A DNA stretch of 64,000 nucleotides. Source: Marinicella gelatinilytica (GTDB lineage Bacteria > Pseudomonadota > Gammaproteobacteria > Xanthomonadales > Marinicellaceae). Where the stretch lies: NCBI RefSeq assembly GCF_026410405.1, contig NZ_JAPMLN010000008.1, positions 1 through 64,000 of the forward strand, in the 5' to 3' direction. The notes under the pieces are model-generated. The model did not search any database. It was not told where the DNA came from and worked only from the letters and a program-made list of their open reading frames with translations. This document shows, piece after piece, positions 36,486-44,836 of the stretch. The first letter of the stretch is position 1. Every line of letters starts with the position of its first letter. The translations under genes and the position numbers were made by a program.

Positions 36486-36657
36486 GCGCCCGTAGCTCAG
36501 CTGGATAGAGTAACCGGCTTCGAACCGGTTGGTCGGGAGTTCAACTAAATCGGCAGGACTGCCGATTTGAACGCACTTTAGTGCGGCCCGAAGGGCGAAG
36601 TGCATGGATGCACTGAGTAATCTCTCCGGGCTCGTCGGAACGACGACTTGTTTGTAG
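36486..36657 (+). pseudogene. tRNA-Arg(UCG) copy 2, interrupted in T-loop
   Basis: D and anticodon arms are intact and identical to the functional copy. The T-loop is split after TTCAA by a 75-bp insert (36545-36619), then resumes ATCTCTCCGGGC. The acceptor end is CGGGCTC followed by GTCG, so it has one stem mismatch and no CCA. A short hairpin CGTCG-GAA-CGACG follows. Confidence 0.82.
36545..36619 (+). repeat. 75-bp four-hairpin insert, copy 2
   Basis: Same as 36312-36386. The insert contains GATTTGAAC, the reverse complement of the tRNA's own T-loop GTTCAAATC, so the first hairpin can extend into tRNA sequence. Confidence 0.8.
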
Positions 36658-36718
36658 ATGAGACTTAAAAGTGTTAATTTTACTTTGAAAAATAAAATAT
36701 AATACGCAAAAGAGCAAT

Positions 36719-36795
36719 GCGCCCGTAGCTCAGCTGGATAGAGTAACCGGCTTCGAACCGGTTGGTCGGGAGTTCAAATCTCTCCGGGCGCGCCA
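36719..36795 (+). tRNA. tRNA-Arg (anticodon UCG)
   Basis: 77 nt cloverleaf with encoded CCA: acceptor GCGCCCG/CGGGCGC, D stem GCTC/GAGT, anticodon stem ACCGG/CCGGT with loop CTTCGAA (anticodon TCG), T stem GGGAG/CTCTC, T loop TTCAAAT. The anticodon reads CGA and probably CGG codons. Last and only intact member of a three-unit tandem array. Confidence 0.95.
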
Positions 36796-36892
36796 ACTTC
36801 CACCACAGATTTAATAAATACCGAAGTTTAAAACGCATTGCGATTATGTCGTTATGTGCTATTGTGTATTGTATTCAAAACTTCAATTGAAA

Positions 36893-37531
36893 ATGGAACA
36901 GGACTTTTGGCACCGCCGTTGGGCAAAGAACGAGATAGGCTTTCATGAGCCCAAGCCCAATGATTTACTGGTTAACTATTTCGATCAGCTACCGTTGAAA
37001 ACTGACAGCCGGATTTTTCTGCCTTTGTGTGGAAAAACACTGGATATAGATTGGCTGTTGGCGCAAGATCATCAGGTGGTGGGTATTGAGCTGAATCAGT
37101 CTGCGGTAGAACAACTGTTTAAGCGGTTAAACTTAATTCCCGATAAAACAGTTATCAATAAGCATCTGACTTGTTATCAAGCGCCCAATATCTGTATTTA
37201 TCAAGGGGATATTTTTAAGCTGACAGCTCAGGATCTGGGTGTGGTGGACGCGGTCTATGATCGTGCTGCCTTGGTGGCTTTACCTGAAGCTTTGAGACAG
37301 CAATACAGCCGGCATCTACTTCATTTATGTCCGCACACACCGCAATTGCTTATCGTTTTTAATTATGAGCAAAGCCAAATGGCAGGACCGCCTTTTTCAG
37401 TGAGTGAACAAGCCATTCGTCACTATTACAAATCATATAACAGCATCACAAAACTGACTGTTCGGGAACTGCCCGATGGCCTGAGAGGGGTGAAGGCAGA
37501 AGAATTAGCCTGGTTGTTGTTAGCGGAATAA
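36893..37531 (+). CDS. tpm: Thiopurine S-methyltransferase family protein
   Basis: 212 residues from the ATG at 36893 (MEQDFWHRRWAKNEIGFHEP), the conserved bacterial TPMT N-terminus. PLCGKTLDIDWLLAQ and VVGIEL form the SAM-binding Rossmann core; YDRAALVALP follows. Bacterial members methylate sulfur or selenium/tellurium compounds using S-adenosylmethionine. Single gene with a strong bidirectional terminator. Confidence 0.93.
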   Translation: MEQDFWHRRWAKNEIGFHEPKPNDLLVNYFDQLPLKTDSRIFLPLCGKTLDIDWLLAQDHQVVGIELNQSAVEQLFKRLNLIPDKTVINKHLTCYQAPNICIYQGDIFKLTAQDLGVVDAVYDRAALVALPEALRQQYSRHLLHLCPHTPQLLIVFNYEQSQMAGPPFSVSEQAIRHYYKSYNSITKLTVRELPDGLRGVKAEELAWLLLAE

Positions 37532-37553
37532 AATAGCTCTAATACCGGCCGAT

Positions 37554-37585
37554 AAAAAAGCCGAAGAACAGTCTTCGGCTTTTTT
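37554..37585. terminator. Bidirectional terminator between tpm and the S9 peptidase gene
   Basis: Stem AAAAAAGCCGAAGA / TCTTCGGCTTTTTT (37554-37567, 37572-37585) with a 4-nt loop; A run before and T run after serve both convergent genes. Confidence 0.88.
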
Positions 37586-37601
37586 GTCTTTAAGATAGAA
37601 T

Positions 37602-39497
37602 TTATTTTAAGTATTCATCCAAAAAAGCCAGGTATTTTTTAGCCGCGGCGATTTGATTGTTCTTTTTACTGAAGCCGTGGCCTTCATCATCGAACACCAG
37701 GTAGTCAACATAGGTGCCACCGGAACGAATCGCTTCGACCATGTCGTCACTTTCAATTTTCAAAACCCGTGGATCATTGGCACCCTGCACAATCAGTACC
37801 GGGCTTTTCACTTGGTGACCAAAAAATACCGGTGAGATGGCGTGCAGGCGTTCTTCATCGGTGGCCGGATCGCCAAGCTCATCGTACAGGGATTTGCGGA
37901 ATGATTCCCAATAGGGTGGAATACTTTTTAAGGTGCGTACCCAATTGGTGACGCCAAAGATATTAATGCCGACTTTAAATTCATCGGTAAAAGCCATGGC
38001 AGCCATGGTCAGATAACCACCGTAACTGCCGCCGATAACACCAATTTTATCATCATCAACCCAATCCAGAGATTGTAAATAATATTTGTTATACACCACA
38101 TCCTTTAAATCATGATCGCCATGTTTGCGGTCATCTAAGTGAAAGAAGGTTTTACCGTAGCCGCTTGAGCCACGGTTATTAATCATAAAAATGGCATAAC
38201 CGTGATTCACTAAATTTTGAATCAGGGGTGAATAACCGATCCGTGATTGACCGCCGGGGCCGCCATGAATAAAAATCAAAGCCGGTACTTTCTGCTGTTC
38301 TGCCTGTTTGGGTTTGTATAAAATCCCGGGAATTTGTAACCCGTCAAAACTCTCAAAGCGGCGCACTTCACCACTGACCAGATGGTTCTCATCAATGGCG
38401 GGATTACCGGTCTGAGTGAGGCGTGTTACTCGATTGGTATTGACTTGGTGCACATATAAATTCGCCGGTGAGGTATCCGGTGCCAGATAAAACACCATGG
38501 TGTCTGCATTTTCATTGAAGTTAACACCTCTCAGATTGCCTTGGGGTAAACCCGGAAGCTGTAAGGGCTGACCGGTTTCCAGGTCAGTGATGTATAATTT
38601 TGTCAGGGCATCTTCATTAACAGCCACCACCCGGTATTGACCATTGTCAGAAAAACCGACGCCTGAAACATCCCAGTCAGCGCTGTAATAGGGTCTGTGG
38701 TTTTGGCTTTTCAGGTCATAACGCCAGGCTTGATTAAACTCGCCGTGTGCATTTGTGCCGTAGATCAATTGCGTGCTGTCAGGGGTGAAACTATAGGCCC
38801 TATATTGAACATCACCATCATGTTTGGTGATATGTTGAGCCACCTGTTTGGCATGTTCTAAATCATATAAATATAAATCAGAATCGGCATTACTGTTGGT
38901 TCTGCCGACCACTAACCAGCGACCATCCGGACTGATGGCAGAAACATCATAACCACCCTCATTTTTAAACACCATCTGGCGGGTGTAATGATCCGTATCA
39001 TATAAATACACATCGAAAAATTTGGGATCACGTTCATTGCTGGCCACATAGAACTGTTGATCGTTATCATGCCATGACAAGAAATTGGCTTTTAGTTCAT
39101 CGCCCGGTGTTAAGTCTTTAATGGTGCCGTCCATTTCGCGCACATACAGGTGATTCAGCTCATTACCACCTTCATCGGCACTGTATAAAATACGGTCATC
39201 TTGTGGAAACCAGCTAATGGCATATATAGAATCTGTTGTTGAGTTTGTTAATTGGGTTTTGGGTGAGCCGTCCACAGGCACCCGAAACGCATTATAAATA
39301 CCGGTTTCATTACTACTGACCAACACCGCTGAACCGTCTGAATTAAGGGACGAACCAAATAGACTGGTGGTGTCAAAGAAGACTTCAGTATCATAGACTC
39401 TGAAATCATCTGTAACAGGTGTTGAATCTTTAACCGCCGCTTGTTGGCAAGCAGCTAAAAACAGGAACATACTTACTGTTAATATTAAACGCATCAT
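37602..39497 (-). CDS. S9-family peptidase lipoprotein (prolyl oligopeptidase type)
   Basis: 631 residues from the ATG at 39497 (MMRLILTVSMFLFLAAC); the next codon is also ATG. The frame to 39593 adds residues that would bury the signal. Lipobox LAAC. Beta-propeller about 40-380, then the catalytic alpha/beta-hydrolase domain with GGSYGGY (Ser), GANDPRV (Asp) and DEGHGF (His). Likely cleaves short peptides in the periplasm or at the outer membrane. Single gene. Confidence 0.9.
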   Translation of the reverse strand: MMRLILTVSMFLFLAACQQAAVKDSTPVTDDFRVYDTEVFFDTTSLFGSSLNSDGSAVLVSSNETGIYNAFRVPVDGSPKTQLTNSTTDSIYAISWFPQDDRILYSADEGGNELNHLYVREMDGTIKDLTPGDELKANFLSWHDNDQQFYVASNERDPKFFDVYLYDTDHYTRQMVFKNEGGYDVSAISPDGRWLVVGRTNSNADSDLYLYDLEHAKQVAQHITKHDGDVQYRAYSFTPDSTQLIYGTNAHGEFNQAWRYDLKSQNHRPYYSADWDVSGVGFSDNGQYRVVAVNEDALTKLYITDLETGQPLQLPGLPQGNLRGVNFNENADTMVFYLAPDTSPANLYVHQVNTNRVTRLTQTGNPAIDENHLVSGEVRRFESFDGLQIPGILYKPKQAEQQKVPALIFIHGGPGGQSRIGYSPLIQNLVNHGYAIFMINNRGSSGYGKTFFHLDDRKHGDHDLKDVVYNKYYLQSLDWVDDDKIGVIGGSYGGYLTMAAMAFTDEFKVGINIFGVTNWVRTLKSIPPYWESFRKSLYDELGDPATDEERLHAISPVFFGHQVKSPVLIVQGANDPRVLKIESDDMVEAIRSGGTYVDYLVFDDEGHGFSKKNNQIAAAKKYLAFLDEYLK

Positions 39498-39676
39498 CAC
39501 AATGTCTCTTTGAATAAAAAAATGATTATAAACCATATCACGCACAACCGAAAACAGAGTGCTATAAAGTAGATGTAGTAAAGTTATAACCAATTTTTAA
39601 ATAACAACCTGAATATGTTGCCTTTCGTTGTGTTTTATTAACTTTATTATTCTTAAAGTCCATACTAATTGATAAG

Positions 39677-39849
39677 ATTTATTTAATGAGCACTTAGATG
39701 ATAAGGTTTTAAAAAACATCAGGAATTGTGCCCAAACCGGCACACCCTTGGGAAGCAGCCGGTTTATTGAACAAATCGAAAAGAATTTAAAAGATAAAGT
39801 GGGTTATTCAAAACGAGGCAGGCCTTGGAACGTTGTAAACCAAGATTAA
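39677..39849 (+). pseudogene. RAYT transposase, 3' fragment
   Basis: Nearly identical to the last 56 codons of the transposase at 43785-44483 (IRNCAQTGTPLGSSRFIEQI, then the RGRPWNVVNQD end), followed by the same right-end repeat at 39861-39882. The 5' three quarters are missing. Confidence 0.85.
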
Positions 39850-39887
39850 CATAACACGGGTAAAGGGTACTGACCCCTTTTACTTAC

Positions 39888-40004
39888 TATCCATGTGTCA
39901 GGGTTGAGTTCTAACTCTGTCAACGCAGAGCCTAATTTGTGAGAAATATAACCAGCTTTATCGTCTCTTATAACACGCCCGGTTTCATCAACTAAATCAA
40001 TACG
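39888..40004 (-). pseudogene. Fragment of a large RAYT-type transposase C-terminus
   Basis: Minus-strand translation gives RIDLVDETGRVIRDDKAGYI followed by SHKLGSALTELELNPDTW, without stops. The LVDxTGRxxRxDK(R/A)G pattern followed by L..L.L..(D)xW is what I recall from the C-terminal part of larger Y1 transposases. A second, shorter relative is at 44950-45011. No start or rest of gene. Confidence 0.5.
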
Positions 40005-40007
40005 AAT

Positions 40008-40791
40008 AAAGGGGTCAGTACCCTTTAAAGAGATTTATGCTATCATAGTAAATTTAAGGGGCTACTTATGCCAAGGAAACCGAGGTTCTTTGTTCCACAT
40101 ATTGCCAACCATGTTATTCAAAGAGGGAATAACCGTCAGGCTGTGTTTTTTGAAGAAGAAGATTATCAAACGTATAAAAATTACTTGTATGAAGCTGCTG
40201 AAAGTAGTGGTGTAAAGATTCATACTTATGTCTTGATGACCAATCATATTCATATTCTCGCCACAGCCGAAACAACAGACGGCATCAGTTTAATGATGCA
40301 AAAGACCGGTCGTTTCTATGTGCCCTATATCAATTATAAATATGAGCGATCAGGCACCTTATGGGAAGGTCGTTTTAAAAGTTCTTTAGTTGATAGTGAT
40401 TTCTATGTTTTGGCTTGTATGCGATATATTGAAATGAATCCTGTCAGAGCCAACATGGTAGAATCACCTCAAGCGTATAAGTGGTCAAGCTACCATAAAA
40501 ATGCACTTGATAATCATGACAGATTAATTACACCTCATGACAGCTACTTAGGTTTAGCGAGAACCAAAAAACAAAGGATAAACAGTTATACTAACTTATT
40601 TAATGAACACCTGGATGAAAAGGTTTTAAAAGACATCAGGAACTGTGCCCAAACCGGAACGCCATTAGGAAGCAGTCAATTTATAGAACAAATTGAAGCG
40701 CAATTAAAAGTTAAAGTTGGATATTCAAAACGTGGCAGACCGGGTAAAGCCAGCAATTAGATTAAAGTAGATAAAGGGTACTGACCCCTTT
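40008..40791 (+). mobile_element. Intact RAYT element, copy 1
   Basis: Bounded by inverted repeats AAAGGGGTCAGTACCCTTT (40008-40026) and its reverse complement AAAGGGTACTGACCCCTTT (40773-40791). Contains one transposase gene. Same ends and layout as 43725-44515. Confidence 0.85.
40068..40760 (+). CDS. REP-associated tyrosine transposase (Y1_Tnp), copy 1
   Basis: 230 residues. HUH motif in TNHIHILA (about 58-65), then GTLWEGRFKSSLV, CMRYIEMNPVRANMV and YKWSSYHKNAL, with the catalytic Tyr expected in the CMRYIEMNPVRA region. Single-strand-acting HUH transposase thought to mobilise REP palindromes. C-terminus GRPGKASN differs from copy 2 (GRPWNVVNQD); elsewhere the two proteins differ at only about ten positions. 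Confidence 0.92.
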   Translation: MPRKPRFFVPHIANHVIQRGNNRQAVFFEEEDYQTYKNYLYEAAESSGVKIHTYVLMTNHIHILATAETTDGISLMMQKTGRFYVPYINYKYERSGTLWEGRFKSSLVDSDFYVLACMRYIEMNPVRANMVESPQAYKWSSYHKNALDNHDRLITPHDSYLGLARTKKQRINSYTNLFNEHLDEKVLKDIRNCAQTGTPLGSSQFIEQIEAQLKVKVGYSKRGRPGKASN

Positions 40792-41156
40792 AATTCCTTT
40801 AATTCTAAAAACACCATTTTGCAGCGTAATAACTCAAAAATCTGTAGCAATATTCTGATGGCTTGTACGAAAATGACTATAATGAAGTGACTGTCCTCGA
40901 TTATCCGGATCTGAAGCGTATGCCCCATAGCATACCTTTTGCGCTTTTCGGGGTGTCGACTTCAGTCGACAAACTTAGAATCAATCACACAGCAACCACA
41001 TTCATGACCTGGCTTTTTTATCAAAAACAATCACAGATGTCCTCAAACAAGTCGGCTAAAGCCGATACCCCACTTGAGTAACATGAACTGAAAGGAGTTG
41101 AAGGCTGTGATACACAATAACTAAATCTGCTGCTTATTTCAGAACATTGCTATGAA
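40792..41156. other. Intergenic region with an imperfect inverted repeat
   Basis: About 365 bp. Arms near 40947-40969 (GGGGTGTCGACTTCAGTCGAC) and 41050-41073 (GTCGGCTAAAGCCGATACCCC) pair with about five mismatches; the first arm is itself palindromic around GTCGACTTCAGTCGAC. A 72-codon open frame through it looks accidental. Probably a small MITE-like repeat. Confidence 0.5.
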
Positions 41157-41975
41157 TTATTTGAAACATTCAAATGAATTGTCAAAAAGTACATCCGGGT
41201 TGTTGTTGGGTACAAAAGTTTGACAGACTTCAAAGTTGAAAAGTGTGTCATCATTGGTTCCAAAGGCAACTCTGACGGTATCTGCATAACCCAGGAACGA
41301 GTTACCCCAACCAGAGCCTACACCGATATTGACACCCGTGATGTAAGTGTTTGCAGTTAAGTTGACTTGTGGGTCTTCGGGTTGACCTTGTGGGTTGTTA
41401 TTGATCCAGTCATTAAGCGTGGAATTATAGTTTTGAACAGCGCCGGAACCTTGTGGACTTAGCGTCACATAAACCCAGAAATTATCATTGTAGAGATCCA
41501 GTAAATACCAACTGTCTTCAAGCGGTGAAGCATAACTATTGTATATACCTTCCCAAATCAAAAAGCCGGCAGTATCGTCAAGCAGATCAGCTGTACCAGC
41601 GTCATCATAAAAATACAGCCGAAAAACCGGACTAAAGTGGGCGGTGGTGGTAGAGATTGAGTCGCGATACCAGGCATAGTTCAGTGCTGATACATTGCCC
41701 AGGGTTCTTTGTGGATAGTCAATAACGACATCAGATTGTTGCCACAGTAAATGGTAATCGGCCTTGTCCTGACCAGAGGTTTGCACATCAGTAAAAAACA
41801 TCAGTGAGCCATCACCAAAAAGTGGTTGATCCTTGTTGATTTCAACCATGGCATCATCACGCACATTGACCGCTTCCCAACCTTGTGGATTGGCCGGTGT
41901 GACTTCTACTTCATCAAATGCCAGAACCGAGCTGCTGATCCACAGTGAACTTAAAAACAATACCTTTTTATACAT
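41157..41975 (-). CDS. Secreted protein, hypothetical
   Basis: 272 residues from the ATG at 41975, which has CAGGGGA upstream and opens a signal peptide (MYKKVLFLSSLWISSSVLA). Beta-rich, aromatic-rich mature part without a recognised domain (LLWQQSDVVIDYPQRTLGNV; YADTVRVAFG). Ends in DVLFDNSFECFK, a degenerate version of the IFxxGFE tail seen on other exported proteins here. Function unknown. Confidence 0.65.
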   Translation of the reverse strand: MYKKVLFLSSLWISSSVLAFDEVEVTPANPQGWEAVNVRDDAMVEINKDQPLFGDGSLMFFTDVQTSGQDKADYHLLWQQSDVVIDYPQRTLGNVSALNYAWYRDSISTTTAHFSPVFRLYFYDDAGTADLLDDTAGFLIWEGIYNSYASPLEDSWYLLDLYNDNFWVYVTLSPQGSGAVQNYNSTLNDWINNNPQGQPEDPQVNLTANTYITGVNIGVGSGWGNSFLGYADTVRVAFGTNDDTLFNFEVCQTFVPNNNPDVLFDNSFECFK

Positions 41976-42077
41976 TATTTTCCCCTGAAAATTAAAATAC
42001 ACGAATTAACAAATGTAACATAAATTCATCAGATTTGCCAAAGGTATTTAGCGGCTGTAAAGGGCTGAGTGTCCGCT

Positions 42078-42790
42078 TCAGTAGTCCTGAACCAGTTGTA
42101 CAAAAGCACTGACACCATTTAATAAGGCCGTTTCATCCACATAAAAATGTGGGGAGTGGTTGGAAGCTGCGGTTTTTGCATCTTGGCTCTTGGGGGTAAC
42201 CCCCATAAAAAAGTAAAAGCCGGGGACTTCATTGGCAAAAAATGAAAAATCTTCCGCTCCTGTAATCAGACCCGTATCCACCACAAATGGCTCACCAAAA
42301 ACCTTTTTCAAAGAAGGCAGCATTTTTTCACCCAATTCAGGGTCATTAACAGTTACGGGGTAACCTTCGTTGATTTTAAACTCAATGTCTGCTTCATTGG
42401 CTTGTGCCACATGGTTGACGATATGGCCCAGTTGTTGATGTATGTTGTCACGAATACCCATGTCAAAATTTCTAATCGTACCTACCATGGTCACATCATC
42501 AGGAATGATGTTATTGCGAATACCGCCTTTGATGGCTCCAAAGGTCACCACAGCCGGTGCTTTGGTGACGTCGGTGCGACGGGAAACGATGGTTTGTACA
42601 GAATTAATGATTTGTGCCGAGGTGACAATCGGGTCAATACCGTTCCAGGGTCTTGAGCCATGGGTTTGTTTGCCAATCACTTTAAGTTCAAAATCATCAA
42701 CGGCTGCCATCATCGGGCCGGTTCTGTAACCAGCTATGCCGGTGTTCATATTGGAGGTTACATGCAGGCCAAATACAGCTTCATAATAAA
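42078..42790 (-). pseudogene. M20-family metallopeptidase, 5'-truncated
   Basis: About 235 residues homologous to the C-terminal half of M20D amidohydrolases, from EAVFGLHV through GKQTHGSRPWNGIDPI (dimerisation domain), NIIPDDVTMVGTIR, GAEDFSFFA and NHSPHFYVDE. Family members are about 400 or more residues; the N-terminal half with the first metal ligands is missing. Homology stops at about 42790, next to the repeat/IS3/RAYT block, so a mobile-element deletion probably removed the 5' end. Unlikely to be active. Confidence 0.85.
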
Positions 42791-42941
42791 CAAGGACAGT
42801 CATTAAATGAAGGTTGTCAATCGATTCATTAGTCTATATTGTTTCGCAATTTAGCACCGATAATTGAGTCCTTTTGGCGTGATTAAGTTTGGATAAGCTA
42901 ATGGATGCTTTGGAAATGATGATTTAGGTGTTTTGCCTAAT

Positions 42942-43044
42942 TTAAGCCGAGCGGTATGATTTCACGAATGCGAAGAAATATGAAAAGCTTGTTGGGTTCA
43001 CGCTATTCTAAAACAGGTTTTAGGCGAATACCAACGGACCATTT
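42942..43044 (+). repeat. Diverged direct repeat, left copy
   Basis: About 103 bp starting TTAAGCCGAGCGGTATGATT, matching 44837-44942 at roughly two thirds of positions. Together they bracket the IS3/RAYT block. Confidence 0.5.
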
Positions 43045-43047
43045 ACG

Positions 43048-43724
43048 TGAACCGCCCCGGGTTTGTCGGAGACTCAATAGTTTGAGAGAATAAGTCTATG
43101 AATACACAAATCCGATATGCCCCCGAGGTGAAAGAGCGAGCCGTTCGGTTGGTTTTGCAAACCGAACATGAACACAATTCCAGGTGGTCGACCATCAAGT
43201 CCATTGCTGTCAAGATTGGTTGTACACCTGAGACCCTGAGAAGCTGGGTTAATCGACTTGAAATTGATCAGGGTGACAAGCCCGGTACCACCACAACCCA
43301 AACTATGAAAATCAAAGATTTGGAGCGTGAGAACCGTGAGTTAAAACGTGCCAATGAAATTTTGCGTAAGGCGGCGGCTTTTTTCGCCCAGGCGGAGCTC
43401 GACCGCAAACGCAAGTGATGGTTGATTTTATTGATCAAGAAAAGGGATTGTATGGTGTCGAGCCAATCTGCGAGGTATTGCCGATTGCACCATCAACCTA
43501 TTATCGCCACAAGCTACTCATTATAAACCCTCAGTTGCGTTCTGCCAGAAGTAAACAAGATGATATCCTGATGGCACAAATCAGTCGGGTCTGGCATGAA
43601 AATCGCTGTGTTTATGGTGTTCGTAAGGTTTGGAAACAATTGCTCAGAGAGGGTATCACAGTGGCTCGTTGTACAGTTGCCAGATTGATGAAAATCCTTG
43701 GTATCAAAGGCGTCATCAGGAAAT
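43048..43724 (+). mobile_element. IS3-family element, 3'-truncated
   Basis: Left end TGAACCGCCCCGGGTTTGTC at 43048 is typical of IS3-subgroup ends. It carries orfA and the first third of orfB, then stops where RAYT copy 2 begins (43725). The remaining orfB with the rve catalytic domain and the right end are not found after the RAYT, so this IS is dead. Confidence 0.85.
43098..43418 (+). CDS. IS3-family transposase OrfA
   Basis: 106 residues. Helix-turn-helix (APEVKERAVRLVLQTE; SIAVKIGCTPETLRSWVNRL) then a leucine-zipper-like helix (IKDLERENRELKRANEILRK) and the AAAFFAQAELDRK end. In complete elements it is joined to OrfB by frameshifting. Here OrfB is truncated, so no active transposase can form. 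Confidence 0.9.
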   Translation: MNTQIRYAPEVKERAVRLVLQTEHEHNSRWSTIKSIAVKIGCTPETLRSWVNRLEIDQGDKPGTTTTQTMKIKDLERENRELKRANEILRKAAAFFAQAELDRKRK

Positions 43725-43726
43725 AA
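43415..43726 (+). pseudogene. IS3-family transposase OrfB, truncated
   Basis: 103 residues covering only the HTH_21-type N-terminal part (KGLYGVEPICEVLPIAPSTY; VWHENRCVYGVRKVWKQL). It ends abruptly at GVIRK where the RAYT left repeat starts; the DDE (rve) domain is missing. Overlaps the orfA end by 4 bp. Confidence 0.9.
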
Positions 43727-44515
43727 AGGGGTCAGTACCCTTTAAAGAGATTTATGCTATCATACCAAATTTGAAAGATATCTTATGCCAAGGAAACCGA
43801 GGTTCTTTGTCCCACATATTGCCAACCATGTTATTCAAAGAGGGAATAATCGTCAGGCTGTGTTTTTTGAAGAAGAAGATTATCAAACGTATAAAAATTA
43901 CTTGTATGAAGCTGCTGAAAGCAGTGGTGTAAAGATTCATGCTTATGTTTTGATGACAAATCACATTCATATTCTCGCCACAGCCGAAACAACAGACGGC
44001 ATCAGTTTAATGATGCAAAAGACCGGTCGTTTCTATGTGCCCTATATCAATTATAAATATGAGCGATCTGGCACCTTATGGGAAGGACGTTTTAAAAGTT
44101 CTTTAGTTGATAGTGACTTCTATGTTTTGGCTTGTATGCGATATATTGAAATGAATCCTGTCAGAGCCAACATGGTAGAATCACCTCATGCCTACAAGTG
44201 GTCAAGCTATCATAAAAATGCCTTGGATAACCATGACAGATTAATTACATCTCATGACAGCTACTTAGGTTTAGCGAGAACCAAAAAGCAAAGATTAAGC
44301 AGTTATACAAACTTATTTAATGAACATTTGGATGAAAAGGTTTTAAAAGATATCAGGAATTGTGCCCAAACCGGCACACCCTTGGGAAGCAGCCGGTTTA
44401 TTGAACAAATCGAAAAGAATTTAAAAGTTAAAGTGGGTTATTCAAAACGAGGCAGGCCTTGGAACGTTGTAAACCAAGATTAACATAACACGGGTAAAGG
44501 GTACTGACCCCTTTT
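43725..44515 (+). mobile_element. Intact RAYT element, copy 2, inserted in IS3 orfB
   Basis: Inverted ends AAAGGGGTCAGTACCCTTT (43725-43743) and AAAGGGTACTGACCCCTTTT (44496-44515). Same promoter-proximal sequence (AGAGATTTATGCTATCAT) ahead of the transposase as in copy 1. Its left boundary coincides exactly with the loss of IS3 orfB sequence. Confidence 0.85.
43785..44483 (+). CDS. REP-associated tyrosine transposase (Y1_Tnp), copy 2
   Basis: 232 residues, almost identical to the protein at 40068-40760: HUH in TNHIHILA, CMRYIEMNPVRANMV, WSSYHKNAL. The C-terminal ~60 residues match the truncated fragment at 39677-39849 better than copy 1, so the three copies share a recombining history. Start codon and leader are conserved between copies. 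Confidence 0.92.
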   Translation: MPRKPRFFVPHIANHVIQRGNNRQAVFFEEEDYQTYKNYLYEAAESSGVKIHAYVLMTNHIHILATAETTDGISLMMQKTGRFYVPYINYKYERSGTLWEGRFKSSLVDSDFYVLACMRYIEMNPVRANMVESPHAYKWSSYHKNALDNHDRLITSHDSYLGLARTKKQRLSSYTNLFNEHLDEKVLKDIRNCAQTGTPLGSSRFIEQIEKNLKVKVGYSKRGRPWNVVNQD

Positions 44516-44836
44516 ACTTATAAATAAGATTAATAATATTATTATGACAATCCATAGTATTTTACTTGTCAGTTCATTTATCTATTTTTCAATTGGACTC
44601 ACAATTGAAGGCATTAAACTGAGTGGAAAGGGGTGATTAAAGAGATTATTTGGTAACTACGCTAAAGAAAAAGACGTAATCATAGACAGGCATCTCATTA
44701 GATAATTGTTTTGGATTGTTTGATTAGTTTTCAGTCTATTTTTTTGTGTATTTTGAGATAATTTTGTGGAATCATCGTCAGGTTTTAGAAAAATTCTTAT
44801 TTTGATCGGTTTTTGTAATTTTATGGTTTTTTCTGT

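Larger units (their letters stand above)
36289..36754 (+). repeat. 233-bp tandem duplication of the tRNA-Arg unit
   Basis: Two tandem units (36289-36521 and 36522-36754) with period 233 differ at a single visible position (GTTTGA versus GTTTGT, about 36421 and 36654). The series continues into the intact tRNA, whose matching GAACCGG begins at 36755. Each full unit includes a TATAAT box (36465-36470 in the first) 16 bp ahead of the next tRNA 5' end. Confidence 0.85.

Noticed and set aside
36545-36619. Group I or group II intron in the tRNA
   Set aside because: 75 bp is far too short, lies in the T-loop rather than the anticodon loop, and has no intron core motifs.
36289-36754. Possible CRISPR-like repeat array
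   Set aside because: Period of 233 bp with near-identical whole units; no short repeats with unique spacers. It is a tandem duplication.
40863-41081. 72-codon open frame after RAYT copy 1
   Set aside because: Runs through an imperfect inverted repeat, no ribosome-binding site or recognisable domain.
43630-43932. 100-codon frame spanning IS3 orfB and the RAYT
   Set aside because: Chimeric out-of-frame reading across the insertion junction.
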